From contig NC_013061.1 of NCBI RefSeq assembly GCF_000023825.1, positions 3,844,001 to 3,908,000 of the forward strand: a DNA stretch of 64,000 bases. Direction: 5' to 3'. The notes under the pieces are model-generated. The model had not been told where the DNA came from and made no database searches. It saw nothing but the letters and a program-made list of their open reading frames with translations. A program made the position numbers and the translations under genes. The DNA comes from Pedobacter heparinus DSM 2366. Its GTDB lineage: Bacteria; Bacteroidota; Bacteroidia; Sphingobacteriales; Sphingobacteriaceae. Positions 18,434 through 27,911 of this stretch are shown here, in pieces (position 1 is the first letter of the stretch; each line of letters starts with the position of its first letter).

Positions 18434-19585
18434 TTACTCAATTCTGCCTGATCTGATAGCCGCTGTACGAACACCAGGTTTTACCTCTCCACTGGAAAGG
18501 ATAATATTTCCATCCCAGCGTGTTGCAGTTGTGGTTACCTGGGCTGCAAAAGGTATCTCACCAATTTTAGTCCAGGTGTTTTCCAATGCATGGTACAACA
18601 ACATCCCTCTATAAAAACCTTTGTGATGGATGCTCAATTTGTTCTTTGTCTCAATCAGTCTGGATTTTTCTTCTTCCGTCTTGGCCTGAGCTATTTGCAG
18701 GATATATTGTTCTATTTGATGGAATACTTTCCCGTCATCACCACCCGTGATTAAAATGAAATGATCATCAATGGCAACACCTGCTCCTGCAGAAAAATTC
18801 ATGGTATTTTTTCCATCGCTAATCACTGCGCAGGATTTCCAGGACTTTTTGTACGGGTTGTAGAAAAAAGTACTATTCCGCAGCTCGCTGATGCCTGATG
18901 CAGTTTTTGATCTTCCACCAATTACATAAATACCAGCATTTTGTGCCACTACAACGGCATTGGCCAAAGCAACCGGGAGCTCAGGTAAAGTCAGCCATTT
19001 GGGATGATCATCGTCCAAGTCCAGACTAAAAAAAGAAGCCGAAGATTCCTGTTTGCCGTCTCCCCCGACTGCATATACAACATTTCCCATACTCGTTAGG
19101 GAAATATTGGTAAGTGCAACCGGCAGGTCCGGCAATTGTTTTATCAGTACCTGGTTCATAACTGCATCCCAATTTAAAAGATAGGCTTTACTGGACAATC
19201 CCTTGTCATTTTCTCCGCCCGCATAAACAATTCCGACAGGAGTTGAAGTATTGCCACAGTAGGCAATTGGTTCTGTTAAATGGGCCACATTATTCTTGTT
19301 CCAGACAAAGTTCTTTCCGGCGCGCTGGAGTACATGAATTTCTTTCGAATATTGCTTTTTCCCACCATCCCATGGCTTTTTATCCGGAAAATTTGCTCCT
19401 CCAGCCACAATCAACACGTGATTATCAACGGCATTAACTGCTCCTGCAAAACCTAAAGAAGGTTTCCCATTCCTATCCTCCAGCCGGGCGATCTCGGCCC
19501 ACTCCACACGGGTAACTTCAGTTCTTTGCGCAAAAACAGGGTTTGTAATTAACATGATATAAAAGAATAGCAAGGGTCTGTACAT
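18434..19585 (-). CDS. nanM: NanM-like kelch mutarotase
   Basis: The 383-residue protein has a signal peptide (residues 1-19, ending VFAQ) and kelch-type repeats recognisable as VLIVAGGANFPDK, GIVYAGGEND, VVYAVGGDGKQ, GIYVIGGRSK and FILITGGDDGK. It fits the cyclically permuted mutarotase group that interconverts anomers of N-acetylneuraminate in the periplasm, speeding uptake of the form released by sialidase. A helical, charged insertion at roughly residues 290-315 (QAKTEEEKSRLIETKNK) separates two late blades. It overlaps nothing and is spaced five bases from the lyase stop, so translation is probably coupled. Confidence 0.88.
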   Translation of the reverse strand: MYRPLLFFYIMLITNPVFAQRTEVTRVEWAEIARLEDRNGKPSLGFAGAVNAVDNHVLIVAGGANFPDKKPWDGGKKQYSKEIHVLQRAGKNFVWNKNNVAHLTEPIAYCGNTSTPVGIVYAGGENDKGLSSKAYLLNWDAVMNQVLIKQLPDLPVALTNISLTSMGNVVYAVGGDGKQESSASFFSLDLDDDHPKWLTLPELPVALANAVVVAQNAGIYVIGGRSKTASGISELRNSTFFYNPYKKSWKSCAVISDGKNTMNFSAGAGVAIDDHFILITGGDDGKVFHQIEQYILQIAQAKTEEEKSRLIETKNKLSIHHKGFYRGMLLYHALENTWTKIGEIPFAAQVTTTATRWDGNIILSSGEVKPGVRTAAIRSGRIE

Positions 19586-19590
19586 TTTAT

Positions 19591-20535
19591 TTATTGTGAA
19601 GTGCTGACGCCAGCAGCAACTGATTTAAAGTTTTGAAAACCCAAGGCTTCTACGTCTTTTTTAAACAGTTCAAACTGGGATACATTCATATTTTTTACCG
19701 GCAGTCTGAATTCGCCACAATCCAGGTTTACCAGTTTCATGTATCCCTTACCTACAGAGATACCGCCGTATTTACCTAAAAGCCTGATCATATCAATGGC
19801 CTTTTGCTGCAGTGTACGTGCTTTTGGTAGGTCGTTGGCATCAAATGCCGCTATCAGGTCGTAATAAAGCGGGGCTGCATAGTTAAAGGTACTGCCTACA
19901 GCTCCTCTGGCACCCAATACCAATGCGGAAAGCATATTCTCATCACGTCCCCAAAGCATATCATATTTACCGTTCTTAAAGCTCATACAGGTCTGAAAAT
20001 CCATAAAATCTTCATGGGTATATTTTATGCCGGCAAAGTTGTTAATTTTATCATCAACAGCCTTCAGCAGATCATACATGGCGTAGTTACCACCTGTTAA
20101 AACAGGAATATGGTAGTAATAAAATGGCATATCCGGTACTACCGCAGCAATTTCAGCGCAGGTAAGTGCCAGCATTTCTACATTGGCCGGCTTAAAGTAA
20201 AACGGAGCGGTAAAGGATATCGCATGCAGGCCGATCTGCCTGGAATACAAGGCCAGCTCTTTACAATCAGCTATGCTTGTTCCCCCTAATAACATCATTA
20301 CCTTAAAATCCTGGTCTGCTGATGTACATTCTGCCCATTTAGCAGCTACTTTCTTTTTCTCGGCATTGGTCATAGATACACCTTCGCCGGTAGAACCGCA
20401 AATGAAGGCTCCTGTAACGCGGTTAGATTTTAAAAACTGATAATAAGCCGGTATTAAGGCCAGGTTTATTTCGCCATTTTCATCCATTGGCGTAAATGGC
20501 GCGGCAATGAGCCCTTCTAATTTTTGCATCGTCAT
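19591..20535 (-). CDS. nanA: N-acetylneuraminate lyase
   Basis: The 314-residue enzyme cleaves N-acetylneuraminate to N-acetylmannosamine and pyruvate in the cytoplasm. It shows the DHDPS/NAL family features: GLIAAPFTPM at the N-terminus, GSTGEG (about residues 47-52), the YYYHIP tyrosine motif (139-144) and the Schiff-base Lys171 in FAGIKYTHED. The start is set at the ATG at 20535 (MTMQKLEG); a longer frame to 20595 would need GTG and adds residues unlike the family. The ATG at 20529 is also possible. It is the first cytoplasmic enzyme gene after susD. Confidence 0.95.
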   Translation of the reverse strand: MTMQKLEGLIAAPFTPMDENGEINLALIPAYYQFLKSNRVTGAFICGSTGEGVSMTNAEKKKVAAKWAECTSADQDFKVMMLLGGTSIADCKELALYSRQIGLHAISFTAPFYFKPANVEMLALTCAEIAAVVPDMPFYYYHIPVLTGGNYAMYDLLKAVDDKINNFAGIKYTHEDFMDFQTCMSFKNGKYDMLWGRDENMLSALVLGARGAVGSTFNYAAPLYYDLIAAFDANDLPKARTLQQKAIDMIRLLGKYGGISVGKGYMKLVNLDCGEFRLPVKNMNVSQFELFKKDVEALGFQNFKSVAAGVSTSQ

Positions 20536-20615
20536 AATTGTATAAATAATACGTATTTCCAGATTAAGGTTCAGCGGCAGCAGCTGGGCCGCCACCTGAA
20601 CCGAAAAATTTATGG

Positions 20616-22184
20616 TTAAAATTGTGGATAACCGTCTGTTTGTGTTAAAGCGCGGTTATTGGTTAATGTTGTTCTGTCAACAGGCCACAGCAATTTGTAA
20701 GCATCTGAAGCAGGCAAACTGGTATTGGCAAAAACAAAGCTATCGCCCATTCTTCTCAGATCATACCAGCGTTTGCCTTCCCCAATAAACTCCAATAAAC
20801 GTTCCTTTAAAATTGTATTTTTTATGTCGTTATCGCCCGCCTGGTTTGGAAAGCCCTGCACCGCTAAACTATAGTTGGCACCAAAGGCCCTGGCCCTAAC
20901 TTCATTGATTTCCGCAGCCGGACTTTCGCCCAATATTTCCTTGGCTTCTGCCATTAAAAGTAACAGGTCAGCATAACGATAAATTGGATAGTCGTTGGTG
21001 TATCTTCTGACACCTGCATCCTGTTGTCCCTGATATTTTTTGAGGAAACAACCTGCAATTTTATAGGTTCCCGGGCCTAGCAGTGAATATGCTGCTTGTA
21101 TAGAGGCATCCCTTCGCGTATCTTTCTCATTGAATTTTCTGTAGGTTGCGATTTTAACTGGTGCACGAAGCAATCCTCCGTAATTCTCAGAAGTAACATT
21201 GAACTTGCGGTTGGCCAGGGAATCATAAAAATTGGCAATCAGACCCGACTGCGGGGTAAATGAAGCGGGAATAAAACTCATCTCTGCTTCATTCAGCTGG
21301 TACCTGCAAACCATGATCATTTCCTTGTTTCCTTTGGTTGTACCGAAGAGATCGGCATAAGGTGTGTTTGCAACATTAGAAGAGGTGGTAAGCAATCCCA
21401 ATGCAGGAACATTGGTCTTGATGTCATTCAAAGCTGCCTTAGCTACATTGGCATCAGCAATTCCACCTGCCCTGTGTGCAGTCCATAAATACACCTCTGC
21501 TTTAAGCATCAGCGTTGCTGATTTTGACCAATATGCTTTATTGCGCCTGATGGTGTAGTCGGCACCAAAATTTTCAATTGATTTATCAATATCCTGCTTA
21601 ACAAATGTGATTACTTCAGTTGCCGGGGAGGCCGCTTTTGCAAGATTGAAAAGGTCCAGATTGCCGGCATCAATGAAATCTGACTGGATGACTGTTTTGC
21701 CCCAGCTTTGGTAAAGCTGAAAATAGTAGTAGGCACGCATGCCATAGGCTATACCCAGATAATATTTCTTTGTAGCCTCCGGGACAATATTTCCAGTGTT
21801 CAGTTTATTGATTAGCAGGTTAAGCTGATTGATATTGGTATAGAATGTTCCATAAGTACTTACCCCCGGGATGTCAAGATTTAAGGAGTGCAGCCACATA
21901 CGTTCCAATCCTTGTGAAGCTTCGCCTGTAAAAGACGCTGTAGCTCCGGGATCATTACCATAAATATCTGAACGCAGTTCGCCAAGGAACATCAGGTTTC
22001 CATTATGACCACGAAACCTGCTATGTATACCAGAAACAAAGGCATCATACTGATCTATGCTTTTCCAATAACTGTCATCACTCAAGGTACTGATGGGTGT
22101 TAATGCCAGATCTTTTTTACAGGAAGCCAGGGCTGCTGCAAGCAATAGTAACATTGCGATAAAGTTGTTATAATTCTTTTTCAT
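20616..22184 (-). CDS. SusD/RagB-family glycan-binding lipoprotein
   Basis: The 522-residue surface lipoprotein has a signal ending ALASC (Cys22) followed by KKDLALTP. Its text has the SusD pattern of DDSYWKSIDQYDAFVSGI, then a tetratricopeptide-like region with AYGMRAYYYFQLYQSWGKTV and the C-terminal EFIGEGKRWYDLRRMG segment shared by nearly all members. It would cap the SusC channel and bind the oligosaccharide or sialic acid. It follows susC after 21 bases and is clearly co-transcribed. The ligand is inferred from the enzymes downstream. Confidence 0.94.
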   Translation of the reverse strand: MKKNYNNFIAMLLLLAAALASCKKDLALTPISTLSDDSYWKSIDQYDAFVSGIHSRFRGHNGNLMFLGELRSDIYGNDPGATASFTGEASQGLERMWLHSLNLDIPGVSTYGTFYTNINQLNLLINKLNTGNIVPEATKKYYLGIAYGMRAYYYFQLYQSWGKTVIQSDFIDAGNLDLFNLAKAASPATEVITFVKQDIDKSIENFGADYTIRRNKAYWSKSATLMLKAEVYLWTAHRAGGIADANVAKAALNDIKTNVPALGLLTTSSNVANTPYADLFGTTKGNKEMIMVCRYQLNEAEMSFIPASFTPQSGLIANFYDSLANRKFNVTSENYGGLLRAPVKIATYRKFNEKDTRRDASIQAAYSLLGPGTYKIAGCFLKKYQGQQDAGVRRYTNDYPIYRYADLLLLMAEAKEILGESPAAEINEVRARAFGANYSLAVQGFPNQAGDNDIKNTILKERLLEFIGEGKRWYDLRRMGDSFVFANTSLPASDAYKLLWPVDRTTLTNNRALTQTDGYPQF

Positions 22185-22205
22185 GATTCTTTAGCCTTTA
22201 TAATG

Positions 22206-25200
22206 TTAAAATGAAACTTCCAGACCGAATACAAATGTTCTGGGAGTTGGATATGCACCCAGATATATTCCGGTGATGTTGTTGTTCGCGTCGGTAGGTG
22301 CCTCTGGTGCAGGACCGCTAAATTTGCTAAGGTAAAACAAATTGCTTCCGGTGGCATAAACCCTTGTGCTGGCAAGGAATTTACTTTTTGCAATGAGTGT
22401 TTTAGGCAATGTATAAGAAAGTGTAACTTCCCTCAGGGCCAGGTAATTTCCCTTTTCATAAAGCCTGGAGTTGTTACCGTTAACTACTGCCGCAGCATTG
22501 TTTGCCCTGGTGTAGTTTTGTTTTGATCCCACAACCTGGTCGGCGAAATACACTTTTGGAATATCAGCATCCGGATTTTGAGGTGACCACGATTGCTTCA
22601 TCAGCTCAATATAATTGAAGGTACCCTGATAGTTACCTAGCGTCCTTGCTACCAGATCGTTGTAAATGGTATGACCGGTCGCAAATTCAAATCGGGTATA
22701 TAATGAAATCCCTTTATAGGCTGCATTTGCATTGAAACCTCCTGTCCATTTAGGCACCATATTACCCAGATAAACCTGATCTCTGGAATCAATGATGTTA
22801 TCTCCATTTACATCTTCCCAGTTCACATCTCCAGGCGTAATACGTCCGTTCGTTCCGGCTGGTAAATTAGGACCTGTAATTCCAGCTATTAAATCTGTCC
22901 TGTTGCCTGCAATTCTCGAAACCTCATCTGCATCTCTGAAAATGGACACTTGTTTGAATCCATAAATATCGCCCAGAGGTTTACCTTCCTGTATACCTCC
23001 AACCCAGATGACCTGGCCTGTGGCCGGATCAAATACCTGAAGACCGCCTTGTCTGTTATTTTCATTACCGTTAAAAGGTAATTTAAGTACTTTGCTTTTT
23101 ACAAAGCTGGCATTTGCACCAAGATTAAGGGTAAAGCCTCCGGACGTATTCAGCACCTTAGCATTTACGGCCATTTCATACCCCTTGTTTTGTAAGGTAC
23201 CCAGATTTGTTTTTAGTGGCGGATACCCGATATAAGCCGGCAAATCAAGATTTGTCAACAGGTCGGAAGTTTTACGGTTGTAATAATCAAACAATAGTGT
23301 TATCCGGTCATTTAACAAACCCATGTCCAGCCCCAGGTCAATAGTTGCACTTTTTTCCCATCGTAAATCTGCATTAGGAAGATTCGCATGGTTAAATCCT
23401 CCTACTCCATCGTAATTTGCCGGTGAACTATATACACCCTGAACATCATACCTACCCAAACCGGCAATATTTCCGTTCACTCCGTAGCTGATCCTCGGCT
23501 TTAAAGTAGAGATGTAATTCTTTATGCCCGAATGCTGAAAGAACGCTTCCTTGTGCACATTCCAGCCAGCAGAAACACCTGGAAAATATCCCCATTGGTT
23601 TCCCTGCGGCAAACTGGAAACACCATCAGCCCTGAAAACCGCGGTAAATAAGTACCGCTGGTCATAGTCATAGGCCAACCGGCTGATGACAGAATTGATG
23701 CGGAACTCAGACCTGTCACTATAGTTAGCCCTTGCACCTGCAACAGTTACAGGAAAAACGGTAGAGGCATTAATGGTCGTTATTTCATCTGTTGGTGCGT
23801 TTTGTCCGTATAACTGCGCGTTTAACATTTTGTTGATGAATGTTTCAGCACCTGCCATAGCAGTCAGATTGTGTTTCCCGAATTCTTTGCTGTAATTCAA
23901 GATACCGTTAAACTGGGTTTGAAATTCCCTTCTCCTGAGATTGATGGCATCCCTGGTACTGCTGCTGATGGTCTGGGGATTTGCAAAAATATTGGTATAC
24001 AATTGCGTTGATTTCTGGAACGATTGGTCCAGACGGTCAAATAGATAAGCATTTCCCGTACCTTTAAAATACAATCCTGGTAACAGGTCCCATTTTACAG
24101 AGCCGTTTACCACTACTTTGTTCACTTCGTTTGTCCTGTTTAATCTGCCCAACCAGTATAAAGGGTTTCCATCATTTACTCCATTTCCCGGATTGGGTTG
24201 CGTTTTTCCTTCATCAAGCCAAGGATTGAATGTAGGCCAGATGGCCAGACTCCTATATATGGAATTTACCTCCGATCCGATTACCCCAATCTGTGAAGAA
24301 GTTGAAAGCGTAACCCCGCCTGCTACTTCAACACTTGGTTTTACCTTATAAGAACCATTAATGTCGCCGGTATAACGTTTGTACTTTGAACCTACAATTA
24401 CCCCGTCTTCGTTATATGCATCGAAGGCAGCAAAATATTTTCCCTTTTCATTTCCTCCACTTGCATTCACATAGTGGTCTTTGGTATACGTATTTCTGAA
24501 CACCACATTCTCTACTTCGCCTCCGTGGTCTTTAAACATGATCTGTCCCCCGTAAGGGTCATCTACAATATCCCAGCCGGCAGGCAGCTGAGTAGTTCCA
24601 GCTACATAAGACCGGATATCAAAACTGGCCAGGTCTGCCGCACCGGTTAACAAACCCAATCCTCTTGATCCATTTACCTGGGCAAGAGTTCTGCCAGCAT
24701 TAAGATATCCAAGACGTGTATAATAGATATAATCTTTTGCACCCATGTATTGATAACCTGCTCTCCTCTGGTTGTAACCACCAGTAAATTTGTAAGAAAG
24801 TTGGGCAACTCCTGCTTTACCGGTTTTGGTTGTAATTAAAATTACACCATTATTGGCCCTGGCTCCATAAATGGCCGTAGCAGAAGCATCCTTTAATACT
24901 TCCATGGATTCAACGTTCTCGGAAGAAATATCATTGTAATCACGGATCACACCATCAACAATAACAAGTGGTCCACCCGGACTGTTGATACTTGCCCCCC
25001 CACGCAGTGTAATTGCAGGACCTGCCCCAGGCTGTCCACTTCTGGTAGCCACCTGCACACCAGGGATTGAGCCCTGTAAAGCAGTACCTAGATTGGCTCT
25101 TGGCGCATTGGCAAGCACTTCCTTATCCAATTTTGAAATTGAACTCGTAACGTTGCGACGGTTTTGCGTACCATAACCTACCACAACCACCTCATCAAGA

Positions 25201-25505
25201 TTGGCTGATGTAGATTTTAACACCACTTTTAGACTTATATTATTCCCTACCTTAATTTCCTGGGTCAAATAACCCACATAAGTAAATACAAGAATGTCAT
25301 TCGCATTGGCATCGATACTAAACTTGCCGTTCATGTCGGTTTGCGTTCCGGCTTTGGTTCCTTTTACCACAACACTTACTGCCGGGATTGAAAGTCCATC
25401 ATCTTCGCCGGAAACTGTTCCGGTTACTCTTTTGTTTTGTGCATACGCCCCGGTTGAAAGCAGGAACAACATCAAAACAATTGTTTTTAAATAGAATTGT
25501 TTCAT
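22206..25505 (-). CDS. SusC/RagA-family TonB-dependent receptor
   Basis: The 1099-residue outer-membrane transporter begins with a signal peptide (ending AYAQ). Next is a carboxypeptidase-like regulatory domain (about 27-100: TGTVSGEDDGLSIPAVSVVV), a TonB-box-like DEVVVVGYGTQ and the plug (LQGSIPGVQV, LIVIDG-like LVIVDGVIRD, ATAIYGARANNGVILITT). The rest is a long barrel ending in an aromatic-containing strand (FVFGLEVSF). It imports glycan pieces or sialic acid with TonB energy. It is the first gene of the operon; a palindromic operator lies 24-42 bases upstream of its ATG. Confidence 0.95.
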   Translation of the reverse strand: MKQFYLKTIVLMLFLLSTGAYAQNKRVTGTVSGEDDGLSIPAVSVVVKGTKAGTQTDMNGKFSIDANANDILVFTYVGYLTQEIKVGNNISLKVVLKSTSANLDEVVVVGYGTQNRRNVTSSISKLDKEVLANAPRANLGTALQGSIPGVQVATRSGQPGAGPAITLRGGASINSPGGPLVIVDGVIRDYNDISSENVESMEVLKDASATAIYGARANNGVILITTKTGKAGVAQLSYKFTGGYNQRRAGYQYMGAKDYIYYTRLGYLNAGRTLAQVNGSRGLGLLTGAADLASFDIRSYVAGTTQLPAGWDIVDDPYGGQIMFKDHGGEVENVVFRNTYTKDHYVNASGGNEKGKYFAAFDAYNEDGVIVGSKYKRYTGDINGSYKVKPSVEVAGGVTLSTSSQIGVIGSEVNSIYRSLAIWPTFNPWLDEGKTQPNPGNGVNDGNPLYWLGRLNRTNEVNKVVVNGSVKWDLLPGLYFKGTGNAYLFDRLDQSFQKSTQLYTNIFANPQTISSSTRDAINLRRREFQTQFNGILNYSKEFGKHNLTAMAGAETFINKMLNAQLYGQNAPTDEITTINASTVFPVTVAGARANYSDRSEFRINSVISRLAYDYDQRYLFTAVFRADGVSSLPQGNQWGYFPGVSAGWNVHKEAFFQHSGIKNYISTLKPRISYGVNGNIAGLGRYDVQGVYSSPANYDGVGGFNHANLPNADLRWEKSATIDLGLDMGLLNDRITLLFDYYNRKTSDLLTNLDLPAYIGYPPLKTNLGTLQNKGYEMAVNAKVLNTSGGFTLNLGANASFVKSKVLKLPFNGNENNRQGGLQVFDPATGQVIWVGGIQEGKPLGDIYGFKQVSIFRDADEVSRIAGNRTDLIAGITGPNLPAGTNGRITPGDVNWEDVNGDNIIDSRDQVYLGNMVPKWTGGFNANAAYKGISLYTRFEFATGHTIYNDLVARTLGNYQGTFNYIELMKQSWSPQNPDADIPKVYFADQVVGSKQNYTRANNAAAVVNGNNSRLYEKGNYLALREVTLSYTLPKTLIAKSKFLASTRVYATGSNLFYLSKFSGPAPEAPTDANNNITGIYLGAYPTPRTFVFGLEVSF

Positions 25506-25528
25506 TTTAGAGTTTTGGTTAGATTTAG

Positions 25529-25547
25529 TATTATGTATAACATAATA
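25529..25547. promoter_or_regulatory. perfect palindromic operator in front of susC
   Basis: TATTATGT-N3-ACATAATA is a perfect 8-bp inverted repeat with a three-base spacer, the geometry of GntR/FadR-family operators. It lies where the susC transcript would start. Related sites are at 25661-25679 and 27912-27930. The likely binder is the FCD regulator encoded at 25680. Confidence 0.72.
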
Positions 25548-25550
25548 AGT

Positions 25551-25583
25551 CTAAGGTACTAACTTTTATTTCTATTATGCAAG
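25551..25583 (-). promoter_or_regulatory. candidate susC operon promoter
   Basis: On the minus strand TACCTTAG (25551-25558) resembles TAnnTTTG and CTTG (25580-25583) lies 21 bases upstream. Transcription would begin inside the operator at 25529-25547, which fits repression by the regulator. The match to consensus is partial. Confidence 0.35.
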
Positions 25584-25601
25584 AAATATTTTACATTTAT
25601 T

Positions 25602-25634
25602 TTTGATCTAATCATATTTATAGCCTTATATTTG
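25602..25634 (+). promoter_or_regulatory. candidate promoter of the FCD regulator gene
   Basis: TTTG (25602-25605) and TATATTTG (25627-25634), spaced by 21 bases, fit the Bacteroidetes -33/-7 pattern. The start would be about 40 bases before the ATG at 25680, with the half-operator at 25661-25679 downstream of it. Confidence 0.5.
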
Positions 25635-25660
25635 TTTTTTAAATAATTTAGACACACAAA

Positions 25661-25679
25661 TATATTATCATACATAATA
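25661..25679. promoter_or_regulatory. degenerate operator abutting the regulator start codon
   Basis: The right half ACATAATA (25672-25679) is identical to that of the susC operator and ends directly at the ATG of the regulator; the left half is poorly conserved. It could serve weak autorepression. Confidence 0.45.
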
Positions 25680-26381
25680 ATGGAAAGTATTGCCGAATCA
25701 TTTCAACCAGTAGACACCAGTTCACTGGTTGATAAAGTAGAAGCTAACCTGGTGCAGTTGTTGCGTGACAGAAAATTAAAAGTTGGTGATATCATTCCTA
25801 CAGAATTGGACTTATCCAAAACCCTTGGGGTAAGCAGGACGGTTGCCCGCGAAGCCATTCTGAGATTAAGGATGATGGGACTGATCGAAACCAAGAAGAA
25901 AAAAGGATCGGTAATTACCAGCCCTGATATTTTCGGGATCATGAGCAAAAGTATGAACCCACATATCCTTGATCAGGATACTTTAAAAGGCATATTTGAG
26001 ATCAGGCTGGCCCTTGAAATTGGAATGGCTGATTTTCTTTTCCAGCGCATTAAGCCTGAAGATATTGAAGAACTTAAAGAAATCATAAAAAACGAGCCCG
26101 ACACTTCACAAGACTATATCTTTCATATTGACCATGAAATCGTGTTTCATGGAAAACTTTATGAAATTACCGGAAATGAAACGCTCAAAACATTTCAGAA
26201 AATGCTTTTACCGGTGTTTGATTATGTTCATAATAGTGGTTTACTCAAAAAACAGACACAGATCCATAAATTTGTTTCGCATAAAGGATTGGTTGACATC
26301 CTGGAAAACGGTTCTCCTGAACTGTTCAGGAATGCCATGCGCAATCACCTGGAAAACCATTTTGCCAGGTTGTTTGAATAA
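25680..26381 (+). CDS. GntR-family regulator with FCD domain, probable sialic acid sensor
   Basis: The 233-residue protein has an N-terminal GntR winged helix (about 15-82: GDIIPTELDLSKTLGVSRTVAREAILRL with the typical TELDLS...SRTVVREA-type helix) and an all-helical FCD domain (about 95-228). Candidate metal ligands of the FCD pocket are Asp151, His157, His201 and His223. It is divergent from the nine-gene sialoglycan operon, and palindromes of the family's type lie in the shared intergenic region, so it most likely represses that operon until a sugar such as Neu5Ac or ManNAc binds. The role parallels NanR of enteric bacteria, but the ligand is not shown by the sequence. Confidence 0.88.
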   Translation: MESIAESFQPVDTSSLVDKVEANLVQLLRDRKLKVGDIIPTELDLSKTLGVSRTVAREAILRLRMMGLIETKKKKGSVITSPDIFGIMSKSMNPHILDQDTLKGIFEIRLALEIGMADFLFQRIKPEDIEELKEIIKNEPDTSQDYIFHIDHEIVFHGKLYEITGNETLKTFQKMLLPVFDYVHNSGLLKKQTQIHKFVSHKGLVDILENGSPELFRNAMRNHLENHFARLFE

Positions 26382-26384
26382 CAT

Positions 26385-27734
26385 CTAAAATCCGCTATCG
26401 TCTAGGGCAAACAGCTGCTTCCTGTCCTTCCATTTCCCCTTTGTAAAATCCGGAAATTGTTGGGGCATATTGCCCTCTTTTAAAGATTTTGTAGATAGCG
26501 GTGCAATTACGCTCATGGTTACCGAATCATATACATCAATTGGTGTTTGCCGCTTTTGCTTTACTGCCTGTATAAAACCGTTAAATACGAACCAGTCCAT
26601 CCCACCATGCCCGGCACCAACAGCTTCCTTTTCGTATTTTTTCCATAGCGGGTGGTCATATTTTTCAAACCATGTATTCACAGGTTCCCAGGCATCATTA
26701 TTTTTCGCCTGCTTTTCAATATAAATAGATTTGTTCACGTCCATCCAGATCCCCTCCGTTCCCTGTACCCTAAAACCAATGGAGTAAGGTCTGGGCAGAT
26801 GGGTATCATGACTTAACAAAACCGTCTCCCCATTTGCACAATTGATCATCGTTGTGGTTACATCGCCATTTTTGTAATTCAGTTTAGCATTGGGATGCCC
26901 GGGCGACAGCTCTTCAACATAAGCGGCCAGCCCCCTGGCCTTGGAGCTGAAGGAAACCAGGTTGGTAAAGCGGTTACCATGATTGATGTTTGCATAGTGC
27001 ATGATCGGGCCAGCCCCATGTGTAGGATACAGGTCGCCATCCTGGTCAATATTAAACTGGGTTCTCCATTGCGCTTCGCTCAGGGCTTTTGGCCCATATT
27101 CCACGCCTCCACCATAATATTTTTTCCCGTCATTAAACAATACATTTCTCAGGTTATGCTGGTAGCCACCTTCCAGATGTACCAGTTCGCCGAACAGTCC
27201 CTGCCTTACCATATTTAGTGCCGCCATCACATCCCTTCTGTAACATACATTTTCCAGAGTCATATAAGGCATCCCTGTTTTTTCCGAAGTGTTCACAATG
27301 TCCCAATGGTCTGAAACAGTTAAACCTGCAATCACCTCGCAGCCCACATATTTACCGGCTTTCATGGCATCTACAGCCTGTTCTTTATGAAATTGCCATG
27401 GCGTAGCAATAATTACTGCATCAACATCCTTACGGTCCAGCAGCTTTTTATAAGCATCTGTTCCACCGGTATATTCTGTAGGCGCCGGCTTTCCTTTTTT
27501 ACTTAAAAATGCCCTGCAAATTTTCAATGAACTTTCCTGAGTATCGCAAACCGCAACAATTTCTACATCATCCCTAAGCGCTCCTTCAGCGATGTGGCTC
27601 ATTCCCCTGGCACCAACGCCTATGTAACCTAAGCGTACTTTGCCTGTTGATGAGGCAAAAAGACTTCCCGCAGGAAGGATGGTAAATCCAGCAGTGGCCA
27701 ATGCACCGTTTTTAATAAATTCTCTACGTTTCAT
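26385..27734 (-). CDS. Gfo/Idh/MocA-family protein, GH109-like glycosidase
   Basis: The 449-residue protein has a Tat-type signal (RREFIK at residues 3-8, then a hydrophobic run to about 28) and a Rossmann start VRLGYIGVGARGMSHI (33-48) that binds NAD. Segments such as MPYMTLENVCYRRDVMA and YPTHGAGPIMHYANINHGNRF look like GH109 alpha-N-acetylgalactosaminidases, which use an NAD-dependent oxidation step. It is convergent with the regulator gene (three bases apart) and has its own upstream operator at 27912-27930. In context it may remove alpha-GalNAc from mucin-type glycans. A plain exported sugar oxidoreductase is the alternative. Confidence 0.78.
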   Translation of the reverse strand: MKRREFIKNGALATAGFTILPAGSLFASSTGKVRLGYIGVGARGMSHIAEGALRDDVEIVAVCDTQESSLKICRAFLSKKGKPAPTEYTGGTDAYKKLLDRKDVDAVIIATPWQFHKEQAVDAMKAGKYVGCEVIAGLTVSDHWDIVNTSEKTGMPYMTLENVCYRRDVMAALNMVRQGLFGELVHLEGGYQHNLRNVLFNDGKKYYGGGVEYGPKALSEAQWRTQFNIDQDGDLYPTHGAGPIMHYANINHGNRFTNLVSFSSKARGLAAYVEELSPGHPNAKLNYKNGDVTTTMINCANGETVLLSHDTHLPRPYSIGFRVQGTEGIWMDVNKSIYIEKQAKNNDAWEPVNTWFEKYDHPLWKKYEKEAVGAGHGGMDWFVFNGFIQAVKQKRQTPIDVYDSVTMSVIAPLSTKSLKEGNMPQQFPDFTKGKWKDRKQLFALDDSGF

Positions 27735-27911
27735 TTTAATGATTTAGTTTTTCCCTGATTGATCGGTACTCCCATTTTCAGGTTTTAGTTCTTCTAAAAT
27801 CGGAGTTTCAATTGAAAACCTAAAACAAATAGTATCAACAGGATTTTATTCATACCTATTTTAATGTAACTGTATAAATGGTCAATACCATAAATACAAG
27901 CACAATATAAG

